A stretch of DNA of 64,000 nt. Origin: Beijerinckiaceae bacterium (GTDB lineage Bacteria > Pseudomonadota > Alphaproteobacteria > Rhizobiales > Beijerinckiaceae). Of the stretch, positions 8,064 to 17,130 are shown one piece after another. Made by a program: the position numbers and the translations under genes. A model generated the notes under the pieces. It ran no database searches. It was not told the origin of the DNA and was given only the letters and a program-made list of their open reading frames with translations. The DNA lies in assembly GCA_947454485.1 (NCBI GenBank), contig CANGJJ010000001.1, positions 124,001-188,000 of the forward strand, given 5' to 3'. Every line of letters begins with the position of its first letter. The stretch's first letter is position 1.

Positions 8064-8768
8064 TTACTTGCCGCCGCGCATCACACGGCGAGCGAGATAA
8101 TCGAAATTGACGATGAACTGCTCAGGGCGGCTGATATTGTGCTGCAGCACTTTGACATCTTCGGGCGAGAATTCGCCAGCCGGGTCGCCCGCTGCTTCCA
8201 CGATCATCTGAATCTTGCAGGCCTCTTCCAGCATGATGACGCTGATGATCGTCTCTTCAATCGAAGCGCCGACAACAACCGCGCCATGGTTCTTCAGCAT
8301 GGTGGCGCGATGGGGCCCAAGTGATTTGGCAACGCCCCGACCCATGTCGTGATCGCGAATGAGATTGATCGTGTCGGTATAGGTGCCCAGATCATTCTTG
8401 AACATCGCACCGCCCTGGCTATAGGCGCGAATGGGGCGGCCCGTTGCCGAGAAGGCTGTCGAATAAGTTGGGTGAGTGTGCAAAACGCAATGCACATCCG
8501 GGCGCACTTTGAAGATCTCGGAATGGATATAGACTTCGCTGTGGCGCTTGGCATTGCCGGCCACAACATTGCCCTCAAGATCGATGGTGAGGATGTTCTC
8601 CATCGTGATCTCATCGAGGCCGATACTATGGGCCTTCATGAAGAACAGGCCCGGATTGTCAGGCAGGCGGAAGGAAATATGGCCACGGGTAAAATCATCC
8701 TGGCCTTCGGCCACGAGGATCTTGCCGGCAATGATCATCTTCTGCTTGATCTCGTCATGCGTGCTCAT
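8064..8768 (-). CDS. Class II aldolase/adducin family protein
   Basis: 234 residues. The zinc-site signature of class II aldolases is present: LHTHPTYSTAF (two His, about 97-100) and LKNHGAVVVG (third His, about 160). GHISFR near the N terminus is the usual substrate-loop region. Members include L-fuculose- and L-ribulose-phosphate aldolases/epimerases and HMG- or aromatic-acid-type aldolases or decarboxylases; the sequence does not decide. No kinase, isomerase or sugar transporter lies beside it, so a sugar phosphate substrate is not supported by context. Confidence 0.85.
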   Translation of the reverse strand: MSTHDEIKQKMIIAGKILVAEGQDDFTRGHISFRLPDNPGLFFMKAHSIGLDEITMENILTIDLEGNVVAGNAKRHSEVYIHSEIFKVRPDVHCVLHTHPTYSTAFSATGRPIRAYSQGGAMFKNDLGTYTDTINLIRDHDMGRGVAKSLGPHRATMLKNHGAVVVGASIEETIISVIMLEEACKIQMIVEAAGDPAGEFSPEDVKVLQHNISRPEQFIVNFDYLARRVMRGGK

Positions 8769-8956
8769 AGTGCCTCCCGGAAAAGAACTGCAGGCTGGCG
8801 CCCGTCTGTCAGGTTAAATCTGTAAGTGCTTGCTGGCCGGTCCGCAAGTCGGGCGCGCCAGGCTGCCAAAAATCTTCGCAGCCATGACAGGATCTGCGCG
8901 ACCCTGTGTTTCAATGGACCCGTTCCGCGTCAGCATTCTTGCAACGGAGATTTTCG

Positions 8957-9106
8957 ATGGATCTTTATTCAAAAACTGTTTTGACCGTCATTGCCGCCGC
9001 TCTGGTCACTTTGTGCCTGCAGCAGGCGCTCAGTCCCGCCATTGCGCAGGGGTCGAGTTGTGGCCATTCGCGCTATTCGCCCTGCTATGTCGAGCTGGTG
9101 CGATAA
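8957..9106 (+). CDS. Small exported peptide of unknown function (49 aa)
   Basis: A 49-codon frame with Shine-Dalgarno ACGGAGA nine bases upstream and its own terminator. Residues 1-31 form a signal peptide or membrane anchor (MDLYSK, then TVLTVIAAALVTLCLQQAL, then PAIAQG). The mature part is only GSSCGHSRYSPCYVELVR, with two Cys that could pair. I recall similar short exported peptides with a C-G...P-C-Y tail in Hyphomicrobiales genomes, but no function is known to me. It is divergent from the aldolase gene by about 190 bases. The upstream extension to 8906 has no ribosome site and was rejected. Confidence 0.65.
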   Translation: MDLYSKTVLTVIAAALVTLCLQQALSPAIAQGSSCGHSRYSPCYVELVR

Positions 9107-9108
9107 AA

Positions 9109-9134
9109 AAGGGCCGGTCGCAGGACCGGCCCTT
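9109..9134. terminator. Terminator between the small exported peptide gene and ridA
   Basis: An 11-bp perfect stem (AAGGGCCGGTC, 9109-9119, with 9124-9134) with loop GCAG. The plus side continues CTTC; the minus side has a T-run from the AAAAAA at 9105-9110. It lies between two convergent genes and can serve both. Confidence 0.75.
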
Positions 9135-9154
9135 CTTCAAGCTTCGTGCAAGCT

Positions 9155-9505
9155 TCAGATTGCCGCGATGACGGCGATCTCGACCGTGTAATCGGGCGTT
9201 GCGAGCTTGGCTTCGACCGTGGCGCGCGCAGGTGTTTCACCTGGCACAACCCAGGTGTCCCACACAGAGTTCATCTGCGGGAAGGTCGCGATGTCGGAGA
9301 GATAGATTGTCGCTGAGAGGATCTTCGTCTTGTCGGTACCAGCCTCTTTCAACAGGTCGTCGATGATGCCGACGATCTCCTTGGTCTGGTCAGCCACGCT
9401 GCCACCCTTGGATTTGTCAGCCACCTGACCCGCCAGATAGACCGTATTGCCATGGACAACGGCCTTGCTCATGCGAGGGCCTGCTCCGATACGACGAATG
9501 CTCAT
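9155..9505 (-). CDS. RidA family (YjgF/YER057c) protein
   Basis: 116 residues, the family's normal length. The motifs are GNTVYLAGQVAD and PARATVEAKLA, the latter holding the Arg that binds the substrate carboxylate in active RidA; Glu in YTVEIAVIAAI is also conserved. Known members deaminate reactive enamine/imine intermediates made by PLP enzymes. A longer in-frame extension upstream was rejected because GAGAGTG precedes the ATG at 9505. The DUF1993 gene ends 29 bases upstream, so the two probably share an mRNA. Confidence 0.85.
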   Translation of the reverse strand: MSIRRIGAGPRMSKAVVHGNTVYLAGQVADKSKGGSVADQTKEIVGIIDDLLKEAGTDKTKILSATIYLSDIATFPQMNSVWDTWVVPGETPARATVEAKLATPDYTVEIAVIAAI

Positions 9506-9534
9506 GCGATCACACTCTCTTTCGTTGGTAAAAG

Positions 9535-10053
9535 TCAGGAGACTTTCAGGCTGGGCACAGCGCCCAGGAAGTCCCACTTGCCGACCTCGATACCACGCGC
9601 CCGCATGATGTTGTAGGCCGTGGTCAGGTGGAAATAGAAATTCGGTGTGGCGAAGTGCAGCATGTAATCAGCACCGCGCATCGTTGCCTTCTTCGGACCA
9701 ACGGGGAAGGTGATCTCCTTCTCGGCATTGGCATCGACCTTGGCCGCCGATACGGCCTGCACAACGGCAATCGCCTTGCTGATGCGATCCTTCAGCTGCT
9801 CGAGCGAAGTCTCTTCACGCGGCGGCGGGGCAGGCTCATCGCCATTCAGGCGCGCAGCCGAGTTCCATGCATGGTCGGCCACATATTGGAACTGGCGCAC
9901 GAGGGGGAACATGTCGGGGAAGATGCGCTCATTGAGCAAAACAGACTGGTCCCACTTCTTGGCGGCGCAATGGGCGATGGCCTTGTCCAGAAGGGTCAGC
10001 GTTGCATTCAGATGCTGCAAATAAGCGGGGATCGAGGCGGTGTAGAGCGACAT
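9535..10053 (-). CDS. DUF1993 domain-containing protein
   Basis: 172 residues. The family pattern is clear: MSLYTASIPAYLQHLNATL at the N terminus, DMFPLVRQFQYVADHAWNS with conserved His, ADYMLHFATPNFYFHLTTAYNIMR and a C-terminal VGKWDFLG. The fold is a four-helix bundle related to DinB/YfiT, and the conserved His suggest a metal site, but the function is unknown. GGGAGGG six bases upstream selects this ATG over longer in-frame options. It precedes ridA in the same direction and is likely cotranscribed with it. Confidence 0.85.
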   Translation of the reverse strand: MSLYTASIPAYLQHLNATLTLLDKAIAHCAAKKWDQSVLLNERIFPDMFPLVRQFQYVADHAWNSAARLNGDEPAPPPREETSLEQLKDRISKAIAVVQAVSAAKVDANAEKEITFPVGPKKATMRGADYMLHFATPNFYFHLTTAYNIMRARGIEVGKWDFLGAVPSLKVS

Positions 10054-10114
10054 ATTCCCTCCCAAGGGTTTGTTGAGGCCAAAGTGATAGACCAGCGGGA
10101 GAGAGGGTTCAACT

Positions 10115-10723
10115 TCAAGCTTGAGGCAGGGGGGCGGGCGATGGCCATGCCACATCCCGCAGGGCATCGGCATGGGCAAGGAGTGACCCATGCGGCGGGC
10201 GCGCAGGTGCTGGCATCTTGACCAGCACGACCTCCATGCCAGCACGCCGCGCCAGCTTCATCGCGGGGATCATATCGGTGTCGCCAGAGACGAGCACGAT
10301 ACGATCGGCAATGCGCTCATGCGCCATAGTCGCAATATCGAGCCCGATGCGCATATCGACGCCCTTTTGCTCGAAGACCGGGCGGAAGTCGGCGTCGGTG
10401 AGGGGATGGGAATTGGGCGGCATTTGTTTCGGCCACCATCCACGAAAGGCAAGCTTGCCCCGACGGACTGCAAATCGTTCGCACTGCGCCAGCTCATCGA
10501 GCCATTTGTCACTCGCGTCGAAAGAAAACTGTGTTCCGCTGACCGGTAATGGAACAACTCCCCGATATTGTGGAGAATCATAATAAAGTACACGCAACAA
10601 ATATTCGTCTGCGGCTTGGCATTGTTTGCGGAAGGCAATGATGAGCGAATTGTCGAAATGGATTTTGGCCAGCCGCGTCGATGCGCGCAAAAAGCCACCA
10701 TCAATTAAAATGACGACTTTCAT
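10115..10723 (-). CDS. NYN domain (PIN-like nuclease) protein
   Basis: 202 residues. The NYN/LabA-type fold is indicated by the N-terminal strand VVILIDGGFLR with its acidic residue, the mid segment KGVDMRIGLDIATMA, and IVLVSGDTDMIPAMKLARRAG; these Asp residues form the metal site of PIN-like RNases. The last ~30 residues are Pro/Ala-rich. The family acts on RNA, but the target is unknown. The gene has its own near-consensus promoter and a structured ~95-base leader, unusual beside its unremarkable neighbours. No toxin-antitoxin partner is visible. Confidence 0.8.
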   Translation of the reverse strand: MKVVILIDGGFLRASTRLAKIHFDNSLIIAFRKQCQAADEYLLRVLYYDSPQYRGVVPLPVSGTQFSFDASDKWLDELAQCERFAVRRGKLAFRGWWPKQMPPNSHPLTDADFRPVFEQKGVDMRIGLDIATMAHERIADRIVLVSGDTDMIPAMKLARRAGMEVVLVKMPAPARPPHGSLLAHADALRDVAWPSPAPLPQA

Positions 10724-10747
10724 AAAATCTGCCTTTTTAAAAATGAA

Positions 10748-10777
10748 CCCCCGCCAAAGCCGAAGCTCGGGCGGGGG
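10748..10777 (-). promoter_or_regulatory. GC hairpin plus T5 in the NYN gene leader
   Basis: CCCCCGCC (10748-10755) pairs with GGCGGGGG (10770-10777). On the minus strand the stem is followed by TTCATTTTT, about 20 bases before the start codon. It looks like a leader terminator or a fold near the ribosome site. Confidence 0.4.
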
Positions 10778-10824
10778 GCAGGATGATCTCCACGACAAAA
10801 AAGCCGAGGAGGCAGGATGGGGTT

Positions 10825-10853
10825 TTCATACCCGAGGAGCGTCACTTTGTCAA
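10825..10853 (-). promoter_or_regulatory. Near-consensus promoter for the NYN gene
   Basis: On the minus strand TTGACA (10853-10848) and TATGAA (10830-10825) are separated by exactly 17 bases. It lies just downstream of the MoeB-like gene and would start transcription near 10818. Confidence 0.65.
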
Positions 10854-10869
10854 GGAAAACCGGGCTTTT

Positions 10870-11646
10870 TTAATCCATGTTGCCATTCAACGGATTAGCC
10901 GGATCCCATCCATAGCTCATGGTTTCAAAGCGCATGGCACGCGTGTCGATGAGCAAAATCCTGCCGACCAATGTCTCTCCAAAGCCGGTGATTTCGCGCA
11001 CCACTTCGAGTGCCATCATCGAACCAATCACACCAGTCAATGCGCCCAGCACGCCCGCTTCGGCGCAAGCGGGCACAGAGCCTGCAGGTGGTTGCTCGGG
11101 GAAGAGGCAGCGATAGGTGGGGTTGGGTTTGCCATCTGGCCCCATCTCGAAGGGACGCAAAGTTGTCAGCGATCCATCATAAGCGCCTACAGCGGCAGTG
11201 ACGAGCGGACGCTTTTCATGAAAGCAGGCATCAGAGACGCCATAGCGCGTTTCAAAATTATCTGACCCATCGGCGACAAGATCATATTGGCGCACCAATG
11301 CGCGCGCAGTGTCGGGCGTCAGCCGCATCGCATGGAGTTCCATTTGCACATGCGGATTGAGCCGCGCCACAGCATCGCGCGCGCTCTCGACTTTGAGGCG
11401 GCCGACATCGCTCGTCCCATGCAGAATCTGTCGCTGCAAATTGGACAGGGAGACTGTGTCATCATCCACGACGCCAATCGTGCCCACGCCAGCGGCCGCC
11501 AGATATTGGATGAGCGGCGAGCCAAGCCCGCCCGCCCCAATGACGAGAATGCGCGCTGCTTTCAGCTTTTGCTGGCCCGGCCCGCCGACCCCATGCAGGA
11601 CGATATGGCGGGCATAGCGTTCGATTTCTTCGCTCGACAGTGACAT
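10870..11646 (-). CDS. ThiF/MoeB/HesA family adenylyltransferase
   Basis: 258 residues of the E1-like superfamily. Motifs are ERYARHIVLHGVGGPGQQKL at the N terminus, the ATP-binding loop LVIGAGGLGSPLIQYLAAAGVG, Asp in VVDDDTVSLSNLQRQ, DGSDNFETR and PACAEAGVLG with the conserved Cys. Relatives adenylate the C-terminal Gly-Gly of MoaD or ThiS for sulfur transfer. In MoeB two CxxC pairs bind zinc; here only TYRCLF holds one Cys of the first pair and the C terminus (YGWDPANPLNGNMD) has none, so the zinc site seems lost. No moaD, thiS or rhodanese gene is adjacent. Confidence 0.8.
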   Translation of the reverse strand: MSLSSEEIERYARHIVLHGVGGPGQQKLKAARILVIGAGGLGSPLIQYLAAAGVGTIGVVDDDTVSLSNLQRQILHGTSDVGRLKVESARDAVARLNPHVQMELHAMRLTPDTARALVRQYDLVADGSDNFETRYGVSDACFHEKRPLVTAAVGAYDGSLTTLRPFEMGPDGKPNPTYRCLFPEQPPAGSVPACAEAGVLGALTGVIGSMMALEVVREITGFGETLVGRILLIDTRAMRFETMSYGWDPANPLNGNMD

Positions 11647-11725
11647 GGCCGAAGTCTAACAGCCCCGCTCGCTGCTGACGAGGCGGGCGCTTCCCCCCTG
11701 CGGCCACCTCGGCTAAACCCATGGC

Positions 11726-12439
11726 GTGTTGATCCGACCCATTCCCCTCCTTCTGGTGCTCTGCGCCGCGACCGGCCTGATCTTTGGCCTGTGGCCCGAG
11801 CTCGACCTCTGGCTCTCGGGCGCGATCCGGGGTGAGGGGGGCTTTCACTTTGATTCTGGGCCGCTGAAGGCTGTGCGGGCGGTGCTCTATTATCTGCCCG
11901 CCACCGCCATGGGGCTGGTGACGCTGGGCTGGCTGGCGGCCCGTTTTGGCCTGCCCTTGTCCAAAGCCCTGCGCCCCTCGGGCCGTTCGGTCCTTTTTCT
12001 GGCCTTCGGGCTTGCCCTTGGCCCCGGCCTTTTGGTCAATGTCGGGCTGAAAGACCATTGGCACCGGCCCCGGCCGGTTCAGGTGAGTGAATTTGGCGGT
12101 TCTGCCGAATTCCGACCCTGGTACCGGCTTGATGGCGCCTGCCAGAAGAATTGCTCCTTCGTCTCAGGCGAGGTTGCGGCCTCCGCCTGGCTCGTCGCCC
12201 CGGCCAGTCTCGTCCCGGCACCTTGGCGGGTGCAGGCGGTGGCGGCGGCTCTGGCGGTGACTGCGGCCACCGCTGTGCTGCGGGTTGCCTTTGGCGGCCA
12301 TTTCTCCTCCGATGTGATCTTTGCCGCTCTCTTCACCCTGCTGCTGGTGGCGGGCCTGCGCTCCCTCCTGCTTCGCCCGAAGGAGGGAGAGGCTGAGGGC
12401 AGTGGCGAAGGGTTGCGCCCGCGCGATCCCCATCTATAG
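11726..12439 (+). CDS. PAP2 family phosphatase (membrane, lipid-phosphatase-like)
   Basis: 237 residues with about six membrane segments. The PAP2 motifs are C1 [10 protein letters not shown]2 [11 protein letters not shown] and C3 [14 protein letters not shown]. In the textbook C2 motif the residue after SG is His; here it is Glu, a variant I recall in alphaproteobacterial members near LpxE. Likely substrates are lipid phosphates such as undecaprenyl diphosphate, phosphatidic acid or lipid A, acted on at the periplasmic face. It starts with GTG (11726) or TTG (11729); no strong ribosome site is seen. It lies 56 bases upstream of argG. Confidence 0.75.
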   Translation: MLIRPIPLLLVLCAATGLIFGLWPELDLWLSGAIRGEGGFHFDSGPLKAVRAVLYYLPATAMGLVTLGWLAARFGLPLSKALRPSGRSVLFLAFGLALGPGLLVNVGLKDHWHRPRPVQVSEFGGSAEFRPWYRLDGACQKNCSFVSGEVAASAWLVAPASLVPAPWRVQAVAAALAVTAATAVLRVAFGGHFSSDVIFAALFTLLLVAGLRSLLLRPKEGEAEGSGEGLRPRDPHL

Positions 12440-12495
12440 TCCGCCCGCGATTGGGGGCCCCTCCCGCGGCCCCGCCCGACCCGAGTTTGAGACCC

Positions 12496-13725
12496 ATGGC
12501 CAAGCAAGACATCAAGCGCGTCGTCCTCGCCTATTCCGGCGGCCTCGATACATCCATCATCCTGAAGTGGCTGCAGACGACCTATAGCTGCGAAGTGGTG
12601 ACCTTCACCGCTGATCTGGGCCAGGGCGAAGAGCTGGAGCCCGCGCGCAAAAAGGCCGAATTGCTCGGCATCAAGCCCGAACATATTTTCATCGAAGATC
12701 TGCGCGAAGAATTCGTGCGCGACTATGTCTTCCCGATGTTCCGCGCCAATGCGCAATATGAGGGCCTCTATCTTCTGGGAACCTCCATCGCGCGACCGCT
12801 CATCGCCAAGAAGCAGATCGAAATCGCCCGTAAGGTCGGCGCTGATGCGGTCTCTCATGGTGCAACGGGCAAGGGCAATGATCAGGTGCGCTTCGAGCTG
12901 GGTTATTACGCGCTCGAGCCCGGCATCCATGTGATTGCGCCTTGGCGCGAATGGGACTTCAAGAGCCGCGAAGCTTTGATCGCTTTTGCTGAAGCTCACC
13001 AGATTCCGATTGCCAAAGACAAGCGCGGCGATGCGCCTTTCTCGGTCGATGCCAATTTGCTGCACTCCTCGTCGGAAGGCAAAGTGCTCGAAGATCCGTG
13101 GGTCGAGCCGCCCGAATATGTGCATATGCGCACCATCTCGCCTGAAGAGGCACCCGATGTTGTCACCGAAATCACCATTGATTTCGAAAAGGGCGATGCG
13201 GTTGCCATTGATGGGCAGAAGATGTCGCCTGCGACTTTGCTCACCAAGCTGAATGAACTTGGCAAGGCCAATGGTATCGGCCGTCTTGATCTCGTCGAGA
13301 ACCGTTTCGTCGGTATGAAGTCGCGCGGTGTTTATGAAACACCCGGCGGTACAATTCTGTTGGCTGCCCATCGCGGCATTGAATCCATCACCCTTGATCG
13401 TGGCGCAGGCCATCTCAAGGATGAGCTGATGCCCAAATATGCCGAGCTTGTTTATAACGGTTTCTGGTTCTCGCCTGAGCGCGAAATGCTGCAGGCCCTG
13501 ATCGACAAGAGCCAGGAACATGTCACCGGAACGGTGCGGCTCAAGCTCTACAAGGGCACCGCGCGCGTTGTGGGCCGCAAGTCGCCCTATTCCCTCTATG
13601 ACCAAGATCTCGTCACCTTCGAAGAGGGCGCGGTCGCCTATGACCATCGCGATGCTGCGGGCTTCATCAAGCTGAATGCGCTGCGCTTGCGTACTTTGGG
13701 CAAGCGCGACAGCAAGTTCCGCTAA
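12496..13725 (+). CDS. argG: Argininosuccinate synthase
   Basis: 409 residues, full length. The ATP pyrophosphatase P-loop AYSGGLDTS lies at about 12-20; [26 protein letters not shown] and [10 protein letters not shown] follow as expected for citrulline and aspartate binding. It joins citrulline and aspartate with ATP cleavage to AMP, the penultimate step of arginine synthesis, in the cytoplasm. The ATG at 12496 gives the canonical start [16 protein letters not shown]; the in-frame extension upstream is Pro-rich and was rejected. argH is not in the window. Confidence 0.97.
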   Translation: MAKQDIKRVVLAYSGGLDTSIILKWLQTTYSCEVVTFTADLGQGEELEPARKKAELLGIKPEHIFIEDLREEFVRDYVFPMFRANAQYEGLYLLGTSIARPLIAKKQIEIARKVGADAVSHGATGKGNDQVRFELGYYALEPGIHVIAPWREWDFKSREALIAFAEAHQIPIAKDKRGDAPFSVDANLLHSSSEGKVLEDPWVEPPEYVHMRTISPEEAPDVVTEITIDFEKGDAVAIDGQKMSPATLLTKLNELGKANGIGRLDLVENRFVGMKSRGVYETPGGTILLAAHRGIESITLDRGAGHLKDELMPKYAELVYNGFWFSPEREMLQALIDKSQEHVTGTVRLKLYKGTARVVGRKSPYSLYDQDLVTFEEGAVAYDHRDAAGFIKLNALRLRTLGKRDSKFR

Positions 13726-13752
13726 GTCTCGCCTCCCCGCTCAAAAGCCGCT

Positions 13753-13784
13753 AGGATCGCCCCAGTCCCCCTGTGGGCGATCCT
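13753..13784 (+). terminator. 10-bp hairpin between argG and the TAXI gene
   Basis: AGGATCGCCC (13753-13762) and GGGCGATCCT (13775-13784) are exact complements with a 12-base loop. No T-run follows; the ribosome site GCGAGG of the next gene starts one base later. Terminator or leader element. Confidence 0.45.
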
Positions 13785-13794
13785 GCGAGGCTGA

Positions 13795-15120
13795 ATGAGC
13801 CGATTTCTGCTAGCTGTTGTTGCTGCCTGTCTTGGGCTGGTCGCCATTGTGGCGCTCAGCGCTTGGTATTTAGAGCGCGCCAATCTGGTGCGTGTGGCCG
13901 TGGCGCGCGACAGCGATGATCATCAACTCATGATGGCAGCCGCCAGTGTCATGGCGCGCGAACATGAAGGCGTGCGCTTTCGTCTCGTTTTGACCGATGG
14001 CTCTGCCAAGGCCGCTGCCGCTCTTGAAAATGGCTCCGCTGATATGGCGGTGGTCCGTACCGATATTGACATGCCCCGTCAGGGCCAGACCGTTGCTATT
14101 TTGCAAAAGAGTGCGGTGGTCATTTTGGCACCTGCAGGTGCGGGCCTCACGCATATGTCGGATCTGCGCGGACGGCGCATCGGGATTGTAGTCACGCATC
14201 CCGGCGGCATGGCCAATGCGCGTTTGCTCGATATTTTGCTCAATCATTATGACGCGAGCGATGGTGTCGAGAAAATTTCGCTCACCATGAATGAGGTGGC
14301 TGCGGCCCTCACTGAGCGCCGTGTTGATGCGCTGGTGGTTGTTGGCGTGCCCTCATCCGGCCCACTGAATGATCTTGTGGCAGGTGTCGGCAATGCGGGA
14401 ACTGGCGGGGCGGTTTTCATCCCCGTGCTTGAAGCGCGAGCTTTGGCAAGGCTCTTTCCGACCTTCGAGCCTATCGAAATTCCACGTGGCGCTTTTGGTG
14501 GTGCGATGCCGCGCCCCGCCAATGATGTCCCCACGATTGGCGTCAGCACCCGTTTGGTTGCCCATACCAAGCTGGCCGAGTCCACCGTTGCTGATGTGGC
14601 GCGTGTGCTCTTCACCAAGCGCCCGCTGATTGCGGCCATGACACCGCTCGCCAATCGTATGGAGGCGCCCGCGACCGACAAGGGTTCGCCCCTGCCGGTT
14701 CATCCGGGTGCCGCTGCTTATTTGGATGGCGAGGAGGAGACCTTCCTCGAGAAATATTCCGACTTCATCTATATCGGCGCCATGTTGCTCTCAATTTTGG
14801 CCTCGGCGGCTGCGGCTTTGGCCAGCCGTCTGAGCGCGACCAAACATGCCCGCTCCGAAGAACTCATGAAATTGCTGCTGGAACATCTGGCCGTGGCCCG
14901 CACGGCCAGCTCAGCTGAGCATCTGGATGAGCTGGAACATGAGGCGGATGTGATTTTGGGTCAGGCGCTGGAGGCAGGTACCCTGCGCCATCTTGATACC
15001 CACCGGGTGACGGCGCTGGGCCTTGCCATCGACCAGCTGCGCCTTGCCATCCGCGACCGCCGCGCCCAGCTGGAGCGCTCCGAGGGGTCAAGGCCGGTTC
15101 CGCGATATCTGGCCGGCTAA
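13795..15120 (+). CDS. TAXI family solute-binding protein, membrane anchored
   Basis: 441 residues. An N-terminal anchor (LLAVVAACLGLVAIVALSAW) precedes a periplasmic TAXI-type binding domain: VRVAVARDSDDHQLMMAAA, ENGSADMAVVRTD, LRGRRIGIVVTHPGG and a second lobe with RRVDALVVVG. A second membrane segment (YIGAMLLSILASAAAALA) lies near residue 325-342, leaving about 95 mostly helical residues that should face the cytoplasm (RSEELMKLLLEHLAVART...). Usual TAXI proteins are soluble and feed a fused TRAP DctQM; no such membrane gene is adjacent. Uptake, sensing or cell-surface roles are open. Confidence 0.75.
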   Translation: MSRFLLAVVAACLGLVAIVALSAWYLERANLVRVAVARDSDDHQLMMAAASVMAREHEGVRFRLVLTDGSAKAAAALENGSADMAVVRTDIDMPRQGQTVAILQKSAVVILAPAGAGLTHMSDLRGRRIGIVVTHPGGMANARLLDILLNHYDASDGVEKISLTMNEVAAALTERRVDALVVVGVPSSGPLNDLVAGVGNAGTGGAVFIPVLEARALARLFPTFEPIEIPRGAFGGAMPRPANDVPTIGVSTRLVAHTKLAESTVADVARVLFTKRPLIAAMTPLANRMEAPATDKGSPLPVHPGAAAYLDGEEETFLEKYSDFIYIGAMLLSILASAAAALASRLSATKHARSEELMKLLLEHLAVARTASSAEHLDELEHEADVILGQALEAGTLRHLDTHRVTALGLAIDQLRLAIRDRRAQLERSEGSRPVPRYLAG

Positions 15121-15226
15121 GGCTGATCACCCATTCCCAAACCCGGGTTTTTCCTGTATTGCACCGCGACATGGCGGGCGAAGGCCCGGTTTGTTCCCTT
15201 TTTATTGCGTCTGTCGCGCATCCGTC

Positions 15227-15264
15227 ATGAGGGCGGGGCAGGACATCGCATTGCTGCCCCTCAT
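15227..15264 (+). promoter_or_regulatory. Stem-loop in the typA leader
   Basis: GGGGCAG (15235-15241) pairs with CTGCCCC (15254-15260), extended by ATGA/TCAT across a GGGC bulge. It ends about 40 bases before the typA start. A leader fold is possible; nothing shows a regulatory role. Confidence 0.25.
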
Positions 15265-15301
15265 CTGACGGGCTGCGCAGCCAAGAGACCCCGAGATCCC
15301 C

Positions 15302-17122
15302 ATGCAGCTCCGTAATATCGCGATCATCGCGCACGTCGACCACGGCAAAACGACCCTCGTCGACCAACTTCTGCGCCAGTCTGGCGCCTTCCGTGACAAT
15401 CAGCGCGTGGCAGAGCGCGTCATGGATTCGAACGATCTCGAAAAAGAGCGTGGCATCACCATTCTCGCCAAGGCGACTTCGGTCGTGTGGAAAGATGTGC
15501 GCGTCAACATCGTCGACACGCCCGGCCACGCCGATTTCGGCGGCGAAGTGGAGCGCATCTTGTCGATGGTCGATAGCGCCATCGTTCTCGTGGATGCTGC
15601 TGAAGGCCCGATGCCGCAGACCAAATTCGTCGTTGGCAAGGCGCTCAAGATTGGCCTGAAGCCGATCGTCTGCATCAACAAGGTTGATAAGCCTGACGCG
15701 CGCGTGACCGAAGTCGTCAACGAAGTCTTCGATCTCTTCGCTGCGCTCGATGCCACCGATGAGCAGCTCGACTTCCCGATCATCTATGGCTCTGCCAAGC
15801 AGGGTTGGATGGCGGATGCGCCTGAAGGTCCGCAAGATCAGGGCATGGCGCCTTTGTTCGATCTCGTTCTGAAGCATGTGTCGCCGCCTCCGATCGAAGA
15901 AGGCTCGTTCCGTCTTCTGGGCACGTTGCTTGAAGCCAATCCCTATCTTGGCCGCATCGTTACGGGCCGCGTCTTTGCAGGTTCTGTGAAGCCCAACCAG
16001 CCCGTGAAGGTTCTTGACCGCAACGGCAATATTGTTGAGCAGGGCCGCATCTCCAAGATCCTCGCCTTCCGTGGCATTGAGCGCCAGCCGATTGATGAGG
16101 CAGAGGCAGGCGACATTGTCGCTATCGCGGGTCTTGAGAAGTTCAACGTCGCCGACACGCTCTGCGCGCTCGATGTGACCGTGCCTTTGCAGGCTCAGCC
16201 GATTGATCCGCCGACCCTGTCGATGACCTTCATGGTCAATGACTCGCCGCTCGCCGGCACTGAAGGCGACAAGGTGACGAGCCGCATGATCCGTGCGCGC
16301 TTGATGAAAGAAGCTGAAGGCAATGTCGCCCTGCGTGTTGAAGATTCACCCGGTGGTGAAAGCTTCATCGTGTCAGGTCGCGGTGAATTGCAGCTTGGCA
16401 TTTTGATCGAGACCATGCGCCGCGAAGGTTTCGAATTGTCGATCTCGCGTCCGCGCGTCGTCTTCAAGAAGGACGAAGATGGCAATCTGCTCGAGCCCAT
16501 CGAAGAAGTCGTCATCGACGTGGATGAGGAACATTCGGGCGCCGTTGTTCAAAAGATGGCTGAGCGCAAGGCCGACATGCTTGAGATGCGTCCTTCAGGT
16601 GGCAATCGCCTGCGTCTCGTCTTCCACGCTCCCACACGCGGTCTCATCGGCTATCAGGGTGAGCTTTTGACCGATACGCGCGGCACCGCGATCATGAACC
16701 GCCTGTTCCATGAATATGCGCCTCATAAGGGCGAGATTCAGGGCCGTCGCAATGGCGTGCTGATCTCCAATGATCAGGGCGAAGCGGTCGCCTATGCGAT
16801 GTGGAAGCTCGAAGATCGCGGCCCGATGATGATTGAGCCGGGCTGGAAGATCTATCGCGGCATGATCGTGGGCGAGCATACGCGCGACAATGATCTGGAA
16901 GTGAATGTGATGAAGGGCAAGCAGCTCACCAACATTCGCACCCAGAGCAAGGACGAAGCGGTGCGCTTGACGCCCCCGATTCGCATGACGCTCGAAAAGG
17001 CGCTGGCCTATATTGAAGACGATGAGCGCGTGGAAGTGACGCCCAAATCGATCCGCCTGCGCAAAGCCTTCCTTGATCCCAATGATCGCAAGCGCGCTGA
17101 ACGCGCGAAGGAATCGGTCTAG
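15302..17122 (+). CDS. typA: Ribosome-binding GTPase TypA/BipA
   Basis: 606 residues, normal length. The GTPase motifs are G1 AHVDHGKTT (about 10-18), G2 with KERGITI, G3 [13 protein letters not shown]4 NKVD and G5 GSAKQG. EF-G-like domains III and V and the TypA-specific C-terminal domain follow ([41 protein letters not shown]). It binds 70S ribosomes and aids 50S assembly and growth in cold or stress. No other member of an operon is evident; the preceding 180 bases hold a stem-loop. Confidence 0.96.
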   Translation: MQLRNIAIIAHVDHGKTTLVDQLLRQSGAFRDNQRVAERVMDSNDLEKERGITILAKATSVVWKDVRVNIVDTPGHADFGGEVERILSMVDSAIVLVDAAEGPMPQTKFVVGKALKIGLKPIVCINKVDKPDARVTEVVNEVFDLFAALDATDEQLDFPIIYGSAKQGWMADAPEGPQDQGMAPLFDLVLKHVSPPPIEEGSFRLLGTLLEANPYLGRIVTGRVFAGSVKPNQPVKVLDRNGNIVEQGRISKILAFRGIERQPIDEAEAGDIVAIAGLEKFNVADTLCALDVTVPLQAQPIDPPTLSMTFMVNDSPLAGTEGDKVTSRMIRARLMKEAEGNVALRVEDSPGGESFIVSGRGELQLGILIETMRREGFELSISRPRVVFKKDEDGNLLEPIEEVVIDVDEEHSGAVVQKMAERKADMLEMRPSGGNRLRLVFHAPTRGLIGYQGELLTDTRGTAIMNRLFHEYAPHKGEIQGRRNGVLISNDQGEAVAYAMWKLEDRGPMMIEPGWKIYRGMIVGEHTRDNDLEVNVMKGKQLTNIRTQSKDEAVRLTPPIRMTLEKALAYIEDDERVEVTPKSIRLRKAFLDPNDRKRAERAKESV

Positions 17123-17130
17123 CCAATCTC

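Noticed and set aside
15135-15150. AAACCCGGGTTTTT after the TAXI gene as a terminator
   Set aside because: The palindrome leaves only a 4-bp stem once a loop is allowed, too weak to claim.
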